Part shown: positions 37,801 through 51,514 of the stretch, piece after piece
How the letters are laid out: every line of letters starts with the position of its first letter
Position numbering within the stretch: the first letter of the stretch is position 1
Assembly (NCBI GenBank): GCA_963573385.1
Contig: CAUYLG010026794.1
Span: 1-64,000, forward strand
Source of the DNA: Cacajao melanocephalus
Taxonomy: Eukaryota > Chordata > Mammalia > Primates > Pitheciidae
Direction: 5' to 3'
DNA length: 64,000 nucleotides
Notes under the pieces: generated by a model
Told to the model about the DNA's origin: nothing
The model's database searches: none
What the model saw: the letters and a program-made list of their open reading frames with translations, nothing else
Made by a program: the position numbers and the translations under genes

Positions 37801-38895
37801 GTTTCAAAGAATGTCTTGATTTCTGCCTAAATTTTGTTATTTCTCTAAAAGTCATTCAAGAGCAGGTTGTTCAATTTCTTGTAGTTGTGTAGCTTTGAGT
37901 GAATTTCTTAATCTTGAGTTCTAATTTGATTAGAATATTGTCTTTTACATTTGCTAAGGAGTGTTTTAATCTGATTATGTGATCAATTTTAGAGTAAATG
38001 CTAGGTGATAATTAGAATAATGTGTATTCTGTTGCATTTGGGTGGAGAGTTTTGTAGCTATCAGGTCCACTTAATCCATTGCTGAGTTCAGGTCCTGAAT
38101 ATCTTTGTTAATTTTCTGTCTCTATAAGCTGTCTAATATTGTTGATGGGGTGTTAAAGTCTCCCAGTATTATTGTGTGGGAGTCTAAGTATCTTTGAAGG
38201 TCTCTAAGAATTTGCTTTATGAACCTGGGTGCTCTTGTACTGGGTGCATATATATTTAGAATAGTTAGCTCTTCTTGTTGAATTGAACCCTTTAACATTA
38301 TATAATGCCCTTTTTTTTCTTTCTTTACCTTTGTTGGTTTAAAGTCTGATTTTGTTAGAAACTAGAATTGCAACCCCTGTTGTTGTTTTTTTTGAAATGA
38401 AGTCTTGCCCTGTCATCCAGGGTGAACTGTGGTGGCATGATCTCAACTCATTGCAACCTCCGCCTCCTGGGTTCAAGCTGTTCTCCTGCCTCAGCCTCCT
38501 GAGTAGCTAGAGTTAAAGGCATGTGCCACCACACCTGGCTAATCTTTGTATTTTTCTTAGAGGCAGGGTTTTGCCATATTGGCCAGGGTGGTCTTAAACT
38601 CCTGACCTCAGGTGATCCATCCAACTCAGTCTCCCAAAGTGCTGGGATTACAGGCATGAGTCACTGTGCCTGGGCAACCCTCCCTTTCCCTGTTTTCCAC
38701 TTGCTTGGTAAATTTTCCTCCATCTGTTTATTTTGAGCCTATGTGTATCTTTGCCCATGAGAAGGGTCTCTTGAAACAGCATACTGATGGGCCTTGTCTG
38801 TATATCCTGAATGTTATTCTGTGTCTTTTAATTAGGGCATTTAGCCTACTTACATTTAAGGTTAGTATTGTTATGTGCAAATTTGATCCTGTCAT
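34894..38895 (-). pseudogene. L1 ORF2 relic (endonuclease/reverse transcriptase), broken
   Basis: The start is readable at 38895 on the minus strand as MTGSNLHITILTLNV, the usual ORF2p N-terminus that opens the apurinic endonuclease domain. The C-terminal 110 residues survive in one frame (35226-34894) with 'FTVAKTWNQPKCPSMIDWKKK' and end in 'MFSLISGS'. Without the Alu the span is about 3.7 kb against the usual 3.8 kb, so length is nearly complete. Frames are repeatedly broken by stops, frameshifts and the Alu. No functional product expected. Confidence 0.85.
38379..38673 (-). mobile_element. Alu inserted in L1 ORF2, with target duplication
   Basis: Antisense Alu from the T-run near 38383 to 'gagtcactgtgcctgg'. 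Flanked by 'gcaacccct' (38370-38378) and 'gcaaccctc' (38674-38682), both matching the L1 ORF2 sequence at this point. The Alu is therefore younger than the L1 and entered by the usual L1-endonuclease route. Frames at 38448-38736 are Alu-derived. Confidence 0.93.
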
Positions 38896-39003
38896 CATGA
38901 AGGTAGCTGGTTATTTTCAGACTTGTTTATGTGGTTGCTTCATAGTGTCACTGGCCTGTGTATTTCAGTGTGTTTTTGTAGTGGCTGGTAACGGTTTTTC
39001 CTT

Positions 39004-39400
39004 TTCATAAGATTCTTTCCTCTGCCTAGTCTATTCTGCCATTGATATTTGTGATTGCATTGTGAAGTTCTCCTGTTGTATTTTTCAGCTCCATCAGCTT
39101 GGTTATGTTCCTCTCTAAACTGACTATTCTGGCTATCATCTCCTGTATTGTTTTATCATGATTCTTAGTTTATTTGAATTGGGTTACAGCATTGTCCTTT
39201 TCCTCAGTGAAGTTCATTATTATCCCCTTCTGAAGCCTACTTCTGTTAATTCAGCCATCTCAGCCTTAGCCCAATTTAGTGCCCCTGCTGGAGGGGTGTT
39301 ACCATCATTTGGAGGAGAAGAGGCATTCTGGCTTTTTGAGTTTTCAGCATTTTTGTGTTGATTCTTTTTCATCTTTATGGGCTTGTCTCCCTTCAGTCTT
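39004..39400 (-). pseudogene. L1 ORF1 N-terminal remnant
   Basis: Antisense of the ORF1 start region. The plus strand contains 'tttggaggagaagaggcatt' near 39309 and 'ttttgagttttcagcatttt' near 39335, corresponding to the ORF1p N-terminal Glu/Asn/Ser-rich segment. Near 39100-39160 are 'atgttcctctctaaactgac' and 'ctcctgtattgttttatcat' from the coiled-coil part. The fragment begins abruptly at 39004, directly after inter-ORF sequence. Confidence 0.75.
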
Positions 39401-39804
39401 CAAGGTTGATGACCTTTGAATGAGGTTTTTGTGGGGTCTTTTTTCTAGGTTATTGTTTTCTGTTTGTTTGTTTGTTCGTTTTTTCAGTCATGCCACTTTA
39501 CTGTAAGGCTGCTGCAGTTTTCTGGAGGTTCACTCCAGACTCCAGTTGCCTTGGCTTCTCCCATATATGGAGATATCACAAGTGAAGATTGCAGAACAGC
39601 GAAGATGGCAACCAGCTCCTTCCTCTGGAAGCTTTGTCCCAGATGGGGACAGACCTGTTACTGGCCCACATGCACAAGTAGGAGATGGATGGAGACCCCT
39701 GTTAGGAGGTATCACTCAGAAGGAACAGGATCAGAAACTTTCTTAAAGAAGCAGTCTGGCTGCTTTTTGGTAGAACAGTTGTGTTGCATTGGTGGGGACC
39801 CTTC

Positions 39805-40114
39805 TGCAGGGTCCAGCCCCGCTGGGTCTAGTGGGTGTTCTTTTGTATACGGAGATGATAGATCTCAGGAAAGAAAGACAAAAGACACAGAGATAAGACA
39901 AGAATTCAGTCAGGTGTTGGGGACCACTACTAACAAGGTGTGGAGTCCAGTATTATTATTTAATAATAAAGAATAATGATTTAATAAGATTGATTATATG
40001 ATTGTTTCTAAACATATTTGGTATCATTGCTATAACTAATCAGTTATTTAGTATACCGGGACAGACTGTGCCTTTGGTCTCTTGCCTTGGCACCTGAGCA
40101 ACTTTCTTCCCACA
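39805..40114 (-). mobile_element. HERV-K-like (class II) solo LTR in the L1 5' UTR
   Basis: A 310-bp segment starting TGCAGGGTCC and ending TTCCCACA is flanked by a perfect 6-bp direct repeat CCCTTC (39799-39804 and 40115-40120). TG...CA termini and a 6-bp duplication are the signature of class II (ERVK) integration. Read on the minus strand, its 3' part has 'tctctgtgtcttttgtcttt', 'gagatct', 'agaacacccac' and a terminal '...ggaccctgca', the layout of a HERV-K LTR 3' end. No internal viral sequence and no second LTR, so it is a solo LTR. It is shorter than typical HERV-K LTRs; the exact group is not assigned. Nothing coding remains. Confidence 0.85.
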
Positions 40115-40796
40115 CCCTTCTTCATCTGGACCACCTGTATTCTCCAAAGCCAGCAGGCTGGAGTGGCTGAGTCGATCAAACCGCAGAGATGGTGACTGCC
40201 CCTAGGTACTTGGATTCATCAAAGGTGGACTTCAACCTGCTGCCATTGGTTATCTGGGATTCCTAGCCAGTGGGTCTTAAATTGTGAGGCACTGTGGAAG
40301 GGGGGCCCACAGATGATGCTGCTTGGCTCCCTGGATGTGGCCCCATTCCTAGGAATATGTATAGACAGATTCCTCATCTTGCTAGGCATCCCAGGGTCAG
40401 AGTGTGTAAAGCTCCTGGGTCTCTGTGTGCCTGAGTGGCTGTTCTGCTGACACTCCACATTGCTTCATGTATCAGAGTCAAGGCCCAGATAGTGTGGGCT
40501 CACAAGGAAATCTCCTGAGTTTCAGAGATTCATGGGAAAGCATGGTTTTCCAGACAGGATCAGACAGTCGCTCACCAGTTCTCTTGGCTGTGGGTGGGGC
40601 TTTCTTTGGCTCCGTGACACTCCTGGGTGGGCCGTCACTCCCCACTCCTGGCTCTTCTTTATTCTCTGTGGGTTGCGTTGTTTGCCTAGTTAGTCCCAGT
40701 GTGAGAACCTGGATATTTCAGTTGAACGTGCTAAGTTCACTCACCCCTTTCATTCATGTCTGTGAGTGCCATGGACTGCAGCTGCTTCTAATTGAC

Positions 40797-40805
40797 CATC
40801 TTGGA
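40797..40805 (-). promoter_or_regulatory. YY1-type site at the L1 5' terminus
   Basis: CCATCTTGG (antisense CCAAGATGG) lies within about 20 bp of the L1 start, where L1 5' UTRs carry the YY1 motif that positions transcription initiation. Known role in L1; occupancy of this degenerate copy is unknown. Confidence 0.6.
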
Positions 40806-40815
40806 CCAATCTCCA

Positions 40816-43214
40816 ATTCATTTTAAAATAGGCAAAAATTACTAAGTCAGGAACAATGGCCTAAATTTAAAATAAAGAAAACTAAGATTTAATATCAGTA
40901 AAAAGTTATTTGTATCTATTAGAAGTGTCAAAAAATATAAGTTTTAAAATAGCACTATTGTATCAGGGCATTATTTTTCTGCACTGTAGGTAAAATTTGA
41001 TAGAGTGTTAAGGTCTGGAAGTGTGACATTTAGCAAGAATTAGAAAATGTTCATACTATCATCTCACTGATGTTACCTTTGCTAATATAGCCTAAGAAAA
41101 GTATTAATAGAAAAATACAGGGGTACAAAGCTAATACTAAACTCTTACAATAATTTGGCACAAGCAGGTAGGGTTAAGAATCAAATTTTTATTGTAATTA
41201 AGTTATTATCAGCATGTAGAGGAATTGTAATCAGAAAATAGTGTTATCTAAATATTTAAACAAGAATAAAAACTTTAAAGATGGCAATATCTTTAACAGG
41301 TTGCTTAGTCTGTGTCTTAGTTACCTTATCTCTAAAATGGTAATGATTACATGTACAATATTTTGTAGCTAGTAGTACTCTTATAATAACAAATATTATA
41401 ATGTGCTAGTCATAAATATGGTGTGGTTAATAATTACATTTGATTTAATACATATAGATATAGTTGCATATAATAATGTAAATTATAGCTGTCTAAAAGT
41501 ATTGAACATCAAGATAATATGTTGATATTTAGGAATACAAGCAATCCCTACAATTTTAACTGTATTGTTATCTTTTTAAAAAATATGTACATGATAGGCA
41601 CCGAACTATTAAAAGTGAACACCTATGGGTGTTTGGGCAATAGATATTTTTACTTATTTTAATTGTATTAAATTAGATTTACACAACAAATATTGTTGAC
41701 TTACTGGCTTACAATAGACTAAAGCGGGACAATAAAATAAGGCAAGCATTTGATCTGGACATTTTAGAGATTCCTAAAGTTGCACAAGAAGATGCCATAT
41801 GTTAATTTTTGCCTAAAGGCTCAAGTAATAAGAGAATTCAGATCAAATATCCATGTGCATGATAAAATTCTGTTTCTTCTGGAAACTCTATTTATTTGGA
41901 CGATAAACTCAATGACCAAGTAATTGTGATAATAAAAATAAAAATATATCTAAGTGCTTAAAAATACTAATCTTTTTTTTAAAAGTTGGTCTGAGATCTG
42001 TACTTGTGAAAAGTTACTCAAAATTCTACCTAATTTTTAAAAAATTGTCTATCATTTTTTAATTGTAGTGCTTGTAAAATTTAAAAAAGTATTGATTTCT
42101 ATAAAAAGTGCATGAATGCGATAACCCAATTTGTTTTAAACAGCTAACTTCTTATTAATATTTTATAGTTATTTGGTAGAGTTTAAATTATTGCACTAAT
42201 AAATAGGAGCCGTGTGTAAGTATTTAAATAAAAATGCATGTTTTTAAAAAATATATACTCATGAAGAATAAAGTAAGGGTACAGTAACACTTTATTAATT
42301 AATGCTATTTCAGGAAATATGTGCTTTAAAATAATGTAGCCAGAAATTGAAATAACATTAGGTGCATTTCAATTTCATTTCAATGAGGCTAGTTAAAACA
42401 ACAACAAAAAATTTCTTCTGTTTTCCTACTGAGCATTATCCAGTCTATAAAATAAAGTTTGGCCAGTTCAGTTAAGGAAGAGGGTAATATTCTAAAACTT
42501 GTTCAGTGACTTAGCTTAGCACATTAATTTCTAGCAAAAGTAAAGCAATTATTTGGCTAGTTGGTCAAGTCTGCATATTTTAAAATAATAATCCTAATAT
42601 TGATGTATTGAGGCATATTCACAATGTGTCTTGTATACAAAGTTTCATTAAATTTGACTGGAATAATGACTTACATAAAGCAAACATTTTACAAATAAAG
42701 GCAATGTAAGGCCATGCTTTTGGCCTAAATCATTGAGCTGTTTTATTCTTTTGTTTTCCTTTTACTGGATACATAATTTATAAATCTAACAAATCAGAAA
42801 GCATATTTCCTTATTACATATCAATGTTACTTACAAAGATATAATTTTAAAAGTTAGAGCTAGCAATGAAGGTGATGCTCCCTTCAGTTTCCCTAAAACT
42901 TTAAATTTTTTGAACAAAATATGCTTGTTCAAACGCAAAATCAATATTTTCAGAAACTTTGACTAATTAGTCAGAATCCTAAGATATTTAAGCAATACTA
43001 ACAAGAAATTTTACTTTCCCTACAGTGCACATAGCTTGACATTTTATACGCAAGGGTATTTTTCTATCATATTTGTATTTTAACTGTGTAAGCTCTTTCA
43101 TTATTGTCTAAGGAAGAAGAAATATATTCGTGCTTTTCTGTTAATAATATCTGGGTATCAGAGTACAGTGAATTCCTAATCAGGTAGTGGGGATTATTAA
43201 GTGGAGTTTGTAAG
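40816..43214. other. Anonymous AT-rich DNA with one probable MIR
   Basis: No gene recognised. Around 41295-41425 'cttagttaccttatctctaa' and 'aatggtaatgattacatgta' resemble the MIR core and 3' part (about 50% confidence). The rest is anonymous. Confidence 0.5.
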
Positions 43215-43268
43215 GCACACACATACACACACACACACCCACACACACACATACACACACACACACCA
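43215..43268. repeat. (CA)n microsatellite, interrupted
   Basis: Plus-strand CA repeats broken by 'ata' and 'ccc' interruptions. The adjacent minus-strand frame is a GT-repeat translation (Cys/Val-rich), not a gene. Confidence 0.95.
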
Positions 43269-43649
43269 CTAAATAAATTTGGCTAATTTATCCAGTTTTC
43301 ATATTTCTCTTATTTGTCAATCTAATCAAATACCACATCACTTTCTGGAGGTATCAATCTATACATTATATATTATTACAACTTAATTTATTTTGTACTT
43401 GAGATTTATAATATATATAAATAAAAGCTCTAATAATTATTTAATCCAGTGAATCACCATTCAACCTCCTTTAAGCTATGTCAGTTTCACTTGGGAATTA
43501 TCATTATAAACATAGAAATGATAAACTTGTTCATTTATTTCTATTCAAACATATAAAAGTTATCTGAATTATTATTTATAGATAATTTATTTTAAGTAGC
43601 TTCATAAATAATATCCTGAAAGGGAAGATCTTGAAAGCAGATTAAAGAA
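43269..43649. other. Anonymous AT-rich DNA
   Basis: Nothing recognised. Confidence 0.5.
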
Positions 43650-45345
<1,696 letters not shown>

Positions 45346-45674
45346 CATGTGCTGCTTTTTAATAGTAAATTCTGGTTATCAAATGAAGAATAGATTGGAG
45401 ACAGTCAAATAGGTTGGGGGCCATTGTAATGGTCCAGTGGCATACTGTGTTAGCTCAAGCCAGAAGGTAAAGCTATAGATGAAATGTGAAGTATTTGAGT
45501 GAGATTTGAGGTAAAATCAACAGAATTTTGTCATAGATTGGATTAGGGAAGTAAGAAAGAGAAAGGAGTCAAGGATGTTTTCTAAGTGTCTAGCTTGAGA
45601 AATTAGATGGATTTTAGTATCATTCTTTAAGATAGAATATCCTAAATGTACAACAGACTGTGTAATATAATGCA

Positions 45675-45678
<4 letters not shown>

Positions 45679-45705
<27 letters not shown>
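45679..45705. repeat. (TG)n microsatellite
   Basis: Uninterrupted TG repeat of about 13 units. Confidence 0.95.
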
Positions 45706-45831
45706 AGAAAATGACTTCAACTTTTAGGTATGGTTAATATGAGGTTACTTTGACATGTCCAAGAGGAGAGGTAGAATGGGCTGAGAAATATATGAATCTG
45801 GACTGTTGGAGCCATAAATTTAGCAGTAATT

Positions 45832-46125
45832 AGATATATATGTTTGTGATATATATACATGTTACATATATGTGTTTGTGACATATATGTCATATATATG
45901 TGATAGTATATAGTGTATATATAGGATACTATATATAGTATATATAAGATATATAGGAAATTACATATAGTATGTATAGTGGATATATAATACATATGCT
46001 ATATATTATATACAATATGTGATAGTGTATATATTTATATTAATAATATATATAGTGGAAATATATACAGTGAATAATATATATGTATACACCCACACAC
46101 ACACACACACATACACACACATATG
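45832..46125. repeat. TA-rich/(CA)n compound satellite
   Basis: Nearly 300 bp of TATA-rich sequence with many short palindromes and imperfect units ('gatatatatacatgtt', 'gatagtatatagtgtatat'), passing into (CA)n at about 46090-46125. Such tracts are usually length-polymorphic and can form cruciforms. The frames across it are repeat translations. Confidence 0.9.
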
Positions 46126-46689
46126 TACACACAGTGATAACTCTGTGCATGCAAGGTTGCCTCATCCATTAGGGAGAACCACTCATAAAGCAGGCATGGA
46201 TGGAATTGGTAGATAACTATGAGGAAATCTAGGAGAGAATTTTGCCACAGACCACAACAGAAGATGGTGGTTTAATAAAAAAAAGTTTGGTAATACAAAT
46301 GTGGTGAAGACCGAAACATATTCTTTGGATTTGCTAACATGCTATTCAGGGTTGAATATAGGGAAAAACGTTTCAGTGGAGTGTTATCAGCATATGTAAT
46401 ATCATCTGGCTTTACTCAACAATGAATGCTAGAAAGCAATGAAGCAAGGAATCACCATTTTAAGAGAAAATAATTGTGAAATGTGAGATAGATACCAAAT
46501 AAAATGTAAAAATAATAAGGTACATAAAAAAAACATAAAGACTCAGGAGATTTTTTTTCAAAGTAGTCTTTCGGAGAATGTAATATATCAAATAAGAATG
46601 TATTGTATCATCAAGAACAAAATGTGTAGTAGGCAAAATGCTATGATTGATCATGCAGTCTCACAGAGAGGGAGAGGGAGAAAAAGTGA
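46126..46689. other. Anonymous DNA
   Basis: Nothing recognised. Confidence 0.5.
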
Positions 46690-47462
46690 TGGGATACAGA
46701 GAAAAGGAAACATTTGTACCCTGTTGGTAGGAATGTAAATTGGCACAACCATTATGAAAAACGATATGATATTTCCTCAAAAATCAAAAAATAGAACTAC
46801 CATATGATTTGACTTCTGGATATATATATATCTAAAGGAAATGAAATCAGTATCTCAAAGAGATACCTGCACTCCTATGTCTCATGTTCACTATATAATT
46901 ATTCACAATCATCAAGTATGCAAGTGTGCTTGTGTGTGTGTATCTGTGTATAAACACACATAATTCAATAATATTCAGCCTTAAAAGAAAGAGAAAATCC
47001 TGCCATTTGCAATAACATGGATGAACTTGGGAACATTATGCTAAATGAAAAACAAGTTAGAGGAAGGCAAATACTGAATGATCTCACTTATATGTGGAGT
47101 CTAAAAAAAAAAATGAATTCATAGAAATATAGAGGAAAACAGTGGTTGCCAGAGCCTGGGGAGTGAGTAGGGAAAATGAGGAGATGTGGGTCAGAAGGCA
47201 CTAACATTCAGTTATAAGATGAATAAGTTCTGTAGATCTAAGATACAGCCTCGTAACTATACCTAATAATACTGTTTTGTATACTTTAACATTTGCTAAC
47301 CACACACACACATATAAATGGTAACTATGAGGGATAAGGAATATGTTTAAAAATTTCACTATGGTAACTATTTTACAATATATATACATATCAAATCATC
47401 ATGTTGTACAACTTATATACAGTTTTGTCAATTACATGTCAATAAAGACAAGAAAATAAAAA
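46690..47462 (+). mobile_element. L1MA-type 3' end (ORF2 tail and 3' UTR)
   Basis: Sense L1: 'ttgtaccctgttggtaggaa' near 46715 (ORF2 C-terminal region), 'aataacatggatgaacttgg' near 47011, 'atgatctcacttatatgtgg' near 47078, 'acagtggttgccagagcctg' near 47140, and the 3' end 'atgttgtacaacttatatac' near 47401 with AATAAA at 47442-47447 and an A-rich tail. 5'-truncated at about 46690. Confidence 0.88.
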
Positions 47463-49264
47463 GTGGTAAAAATGATTTCAAGGAAAATCTAATAAAATAT
47501 CCAAACTAACCACAGAAAAAAAAGGAAACAATATTTGGAAATTAGAAAGAAATGTATATACAAACAGAAATAAACACAAAAAGAAAAGATCAAAACAAAA
47601 AACTGAAAAGGCTTATTCAAAATATGACACAAGCTATAAACAGTCCTGACGAAGAATGTATTGAATGTACAAAAGACAATACATTTGAACTTTACACCAG
47701 AAATATTCCCATTTTAGTGCCAACTGGTCATAACTTTGGAACCACAAAGAAAATAATGTAATCAGATCCTAAATGATTCCTTTAGGCTTGCAGCAGAGTG
47801 TGGTTGTACAATAATACAAATAGATTAATGTTTACAAAGTGTGGAATCTGCATATAAACAAAAAATAGAGAAGTAAATAAAATTTACCTATATTGAAAGA
47901 AAGGTAAATCAGAGACAACATATGGGGGAAAGAGGTAGGTAATTTTGAGGAAAACGCAAGAGAGCAGAATAGCAAATAAACAAAAGGAGAGAAGATGAGG
48001 ATATGCTGGTGACATTTGTTAGAACAAAGATGAGAAAGTTAAGTATAATATTAAATTTTCAGATTTGTTAAGCACAACAAAAGTTAAGCAAAACACAACT
48101 AAAAATGAGGAACTTTCTCCCATATCACAATATCTGTGTTCTTGAAAATAAGCTTTCATTCTGCAAAACTGCACCCTTTTAAAATGATAAGATATGAGGG
48201 GAAAAAAATAGGACCTTGGGAAGTCAAAATCATACAACTACCCTGGCACAAAAAAAAAAAAAAAAACAAGGATCAGTACCTTGGGAAATAACAGGGCACA
48301 GGCTGGAGGCTTCCTCAGGGGCTATTTAAAGATGTACAAAAGCAATAGATTGAGAATGCTTGTTTTGTGGTCAAAAGGCATGAAGACAGAAAGGGAGTTT
48401 GGGATACAAGAACAGCAACCTGCCATTATTTGAGGAATCAAGAAAATAGCTACATACTGATATTACAACATAATTTTTCTTAAAATGGAGCTTAAAGGCC
48501 TACTTCGTTGTATAGAAGGGAGCAGAGTGCTTTTTTCCTTGAAATTTTAGTTCTACTTCTCTTCTGTCTCCCCTTTCCTGGGAAAAAAGTATGAACAAGT
48601 TCAACATTATTACTTACATAATTTCCCTATTTACCAATATAATGAGAACCAATTGATATTACAGAAAAACCTTTTTCAGTGGAGCAGATTATAATGATAA
48701 TAACCATCAACATTTTGGGAAGAGGTGGAAAAGAGATTCGGGGTAGTCTGTGTTAAATAATTGATCATGTATTTCAGTAGTAAGAAAATATTATTTAAAA
48801 TAGTAAATCAATACATAAAGTTCATAAACATTATTTAATAGATTAAGGGAACTAAACCATGAGGCAGAGTTAAGAGTGGTTTCTTCTGGGGACTGGAACT
48901 GGGATGTAGACCACTCCATTTAATCATAAGCTCTTCTGTTTTACTTTCTATTTTAGGTATAACATTTTGATTAAAAATAATAAAAACATGAACACTATTT
49001 TATCTAACAACAAAGCTCCTAATCCTGAGTGTGAAGGATAATCATTTATCTTTGCCCTTGGCCTACCACTTAAACAAATTGATTATTCTAAATATTCAAA
49101 TTAAAATTTTACTATAAAGAGGAAGAATGCTTGGAAATTATCTGCCCCAAACTCTTCTGTAGCTTGCTTTTATCTCTACCCTCCGTGAACTTGTGAAGCG
49201 TCAGAGAAGGTGATTTTTATCAACCTGAAGGAGAAAGCCTTGGCTTACTTATCCCTGACTGTTT
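47463..49264. other. Anonymous AT-rich DNA with an A18 run
   Basis: No gene recognised. An 18-base A-run lies at 48250-48267. Near 48870-48980 the text resembles a degraded repeat 3' end that I cannot name. Confidence 0.45.
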
Positions 49265-49435
49265 TGAAGGAAACTTGGGCAAAGTACTTAACACTTTCTT
49301 TTAAGCTCTGACTATATGATGGATTCATAATAATGACTTTGCTGTATTATTGGAGATATAAGGTTATATACAAATGTAAAACACCTGCTTATGGTATGAG
49401 TTCAATTAATGTTAGTTATCTTCATTTAAATAATT
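49265..49435 (+). mobile_element. MIR element
   Basis: 'aaacttgggcaaagtactta', 'aataatgactttgctgtatt', 'attggagatataaggttata', 'ggtatgagttcaattaatgt' follow the MIR consensus in order from core to 3' end. Confidence 0.72.
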
Positions 49436-51514
49436 AAAAAATATGCTTTAAGTTCAGAAACTCTAAGCAAATTTGGTTGACTTTAGGCCTCTTAAAATGG
49501 CAAAATCATACTTACAAAATATTTTAATGCACAAGTTCCCTGTGCAAATAGAGGCTTTAAGATAATTTAACACTCTGGTTTTCTCAAAACAATTGCTCTT
49601 TCTGACTTTACATCGTGCAGTCTGAATACCTTATGTATTTCATGCTCAGGGTGCTGAGAAATGATGGTTCATTTCCCTTTCCAGTATTATCCACTTTGAA
49701 GTAAACAAGTCAGTGTGCGCTAATGTGCCACTTTAATAATATTTTGTCAGCTATCCACTGTTAAGTCAATAAAGGGAGACTGAGTTTGGCTGTACAAAAA
49801 TTTTTTAACAGCATATAATCTTCTAATTTCTGAAGTGTTTCCTTTTCATAATATTGGCCTTAGCTGGAGAAAGGGGCATGTATTTTGGGAGCATCATACT
49901 TCTTCCTGTCCCGCAGTTAATGAGGCACATGAAGCATTGACTGGAGCTTGATCATGCATACAGAACAGTCAGCCAAAAAAAGGCACATTCTTTTCTTGCA
50001 ATGAAACCATCTGCAGCCAATCCCAGCAGGTATTCCTTCAGGGCTATAAGCAAAAGGCAAGAATACAGATTGTTTCTCATTCTACACCATTTTAGTGCAG
50101 CAAAGGCAAAAGGCAAGAGGGAAAACTTGAATGAACATATACAGATGTCTTCTTCCAGGTTATTTTCCATTTTCCAAATCTTGACTTTGAGTTCTATAAA
50201 TAAGAAAAAATTCTCAAATGAAACTAAGTACATTTTCTTACATTAGAGAAACAGGGCCATCTATGGAAGGATGCACATCTGCCGGGTTTTGATTTTAATC
50301 ATTTATTTGATAGATATTTCTGGACAAACAGACTCAGTCATGACCAGATGTAGCATGTCTTTGTTAATAATCTGAGTTAATTGAGTCTTCCTTTTGCCAT
50401 TTGCCAATTATCTATGGATCCAGATTGAGAGGTTTTCTTTTTCCATTTTTTCCCTCTACTAGACAGTTAGAGACACATACACCAAGAGGTTAGCAGGGAC
50501 AAGAATGTCATTATGATGTTACTGTAACTGGAAGTAGGTGCCAATGTTTACTTTCTGAGAGCAATTGAACAAAAAGCAATTCAATAAATTTTCCTTGGAA
50601 AGTTTCACAGAAACTGTTGATTACTTTTAAAAGTGTTTTTCCTTTTGATTAAGGAAAATAGAGGGGAGTAAAAGGGAAGGAAATATTAAATGGAATGTAT
50701 TCACTGCTGGAATATAGATTTTCATTGCTCTGACTGAGTGCTTGGTAGAGATTTTCACCACATCTAATAATCATTTTCTCAGTATGCTGTAAAAAATTAG
50801 ATTGTGTTTCTCATAGTCAAGATCTTATTTATCAAACACACTACTTAAGAATTTCATTGTTGTGGATAACTAGCACACGTTATTTATTTATACATCTTGC
50901 TAAAAATGATGCATTTTTGTTTAAGAGATGAAACATTGCAGAGCAAGTGACACAGTTTAAGTCATCAGCTGATTATAATCATTGAGCAGTAAAAGGAGCT
51001 ATTGGTGATAGTGGAGTCTTGAAAAAATGTAGATGAAAATTTAATATGAACTACAGATAGAAAAAAACAGCATCTTAAAAAAAACAGTAAGTTCATCAAA
51101 CCTAAACAAAACAAATCTCGAAAGTCAAGACTATTAGCAGGGAGGTTAGTGTTTTAAACACGAGAAATACCAGTGTACTTGAGAATTTTATGCCAGTGTT
51201 ATTGTTAAGAGAATGTTACAAATTTTGAAAAGATAACATTGTGTCTGAATGATAAACCTAATGAATTTATAAATGCTTGAACCACAATCTTTCAACTGTA
51301 TAAAAATAGTTTTCTCTTTAGTATAAAACATTTCCCTTTTGGTGATCCTTTTGAGATATGACTTGGTAGTTCTATACGTAGAGGCAAAGTACTCATTTTA
51401 ACTTCACAAAAATGATAAAATAGAGAAGCATTTTCAACAGAAAATGAAAGTAACATCAAAAAAGCATAAAATACTCTAAGAAACAATGAAATGTACACTG
51501 TATTTTTAGTTATT
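49436..51514. other. Anonymous, apparently repeat-poor DNA, ~2.1 kb
   Basis: No repeat, exon or RNA recognised. The overlapping frames at 49952-50246 on opposite strands have no motif. This is the longest stretch in this part of the window without repeat-like texture, so conserved non-coding sequence cannot be excluded. Confidence 0.45.

Larger units (their letters stand above)
34676..40815 (-). mobile_element. Near-full-length primate L1, ORF1-deleted, with nested Alu and LTR
   Basis: The minus strand carries an L1 5' terminus at about 40815 (plus-strand 'ctgcttctaattgaccatct', the antisense of the 'caagatgg...agcagctgcag' start). Then come 5' UTR, an ORF1 N-terminal piece, ORF2 and a ~218-bp 3' UTR ending in an A-rich tail (T-rich at 34676-34684). 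Similar direct repeats, 'cttcatttaa' (34667-34676) and 'attcattttaa' (about 40816-40826), look like a target duplication. At about 39004 the inter-ORF text jumps straight into the ORF1 N-terminal third, so the RNA-binding and C-terminal domains of ORF1 are deleted. An Alu (38379-38673) and an LTR (39805-40114) inserted later. Many stops, so not retrotransposition-competent. Subfamily is older than the human-specific L1s (L1PB or early L1PA). Confidence 0.9.

Noticed and set aside
39464..39976. 170-residue plus-strand frame as a gene
   Set aside because: It runs antisense across an L1 5' UTR and into the solo LTR. Its sequence is fully explained by these elements.
40425..40826. 133-residue plus-strand frame as a gene
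   Set aside because: Antisense to the L1 5' UTR up to its terminus. GC-richer sequence keeps the frame open by chance.
43067..43264. Cys/Val-rich minus-strand frame
   Set aside because: Translation of the (CA)n microsatellite.
48211..48292. Tiny retro-insertion: A18 tract between 'accttgggaa' direct repeats
   Set aside because: About ten bases separate the A-run from the right repeat, and the insert would be under 50 bp of unrecognised sequence. Chance is adequate.
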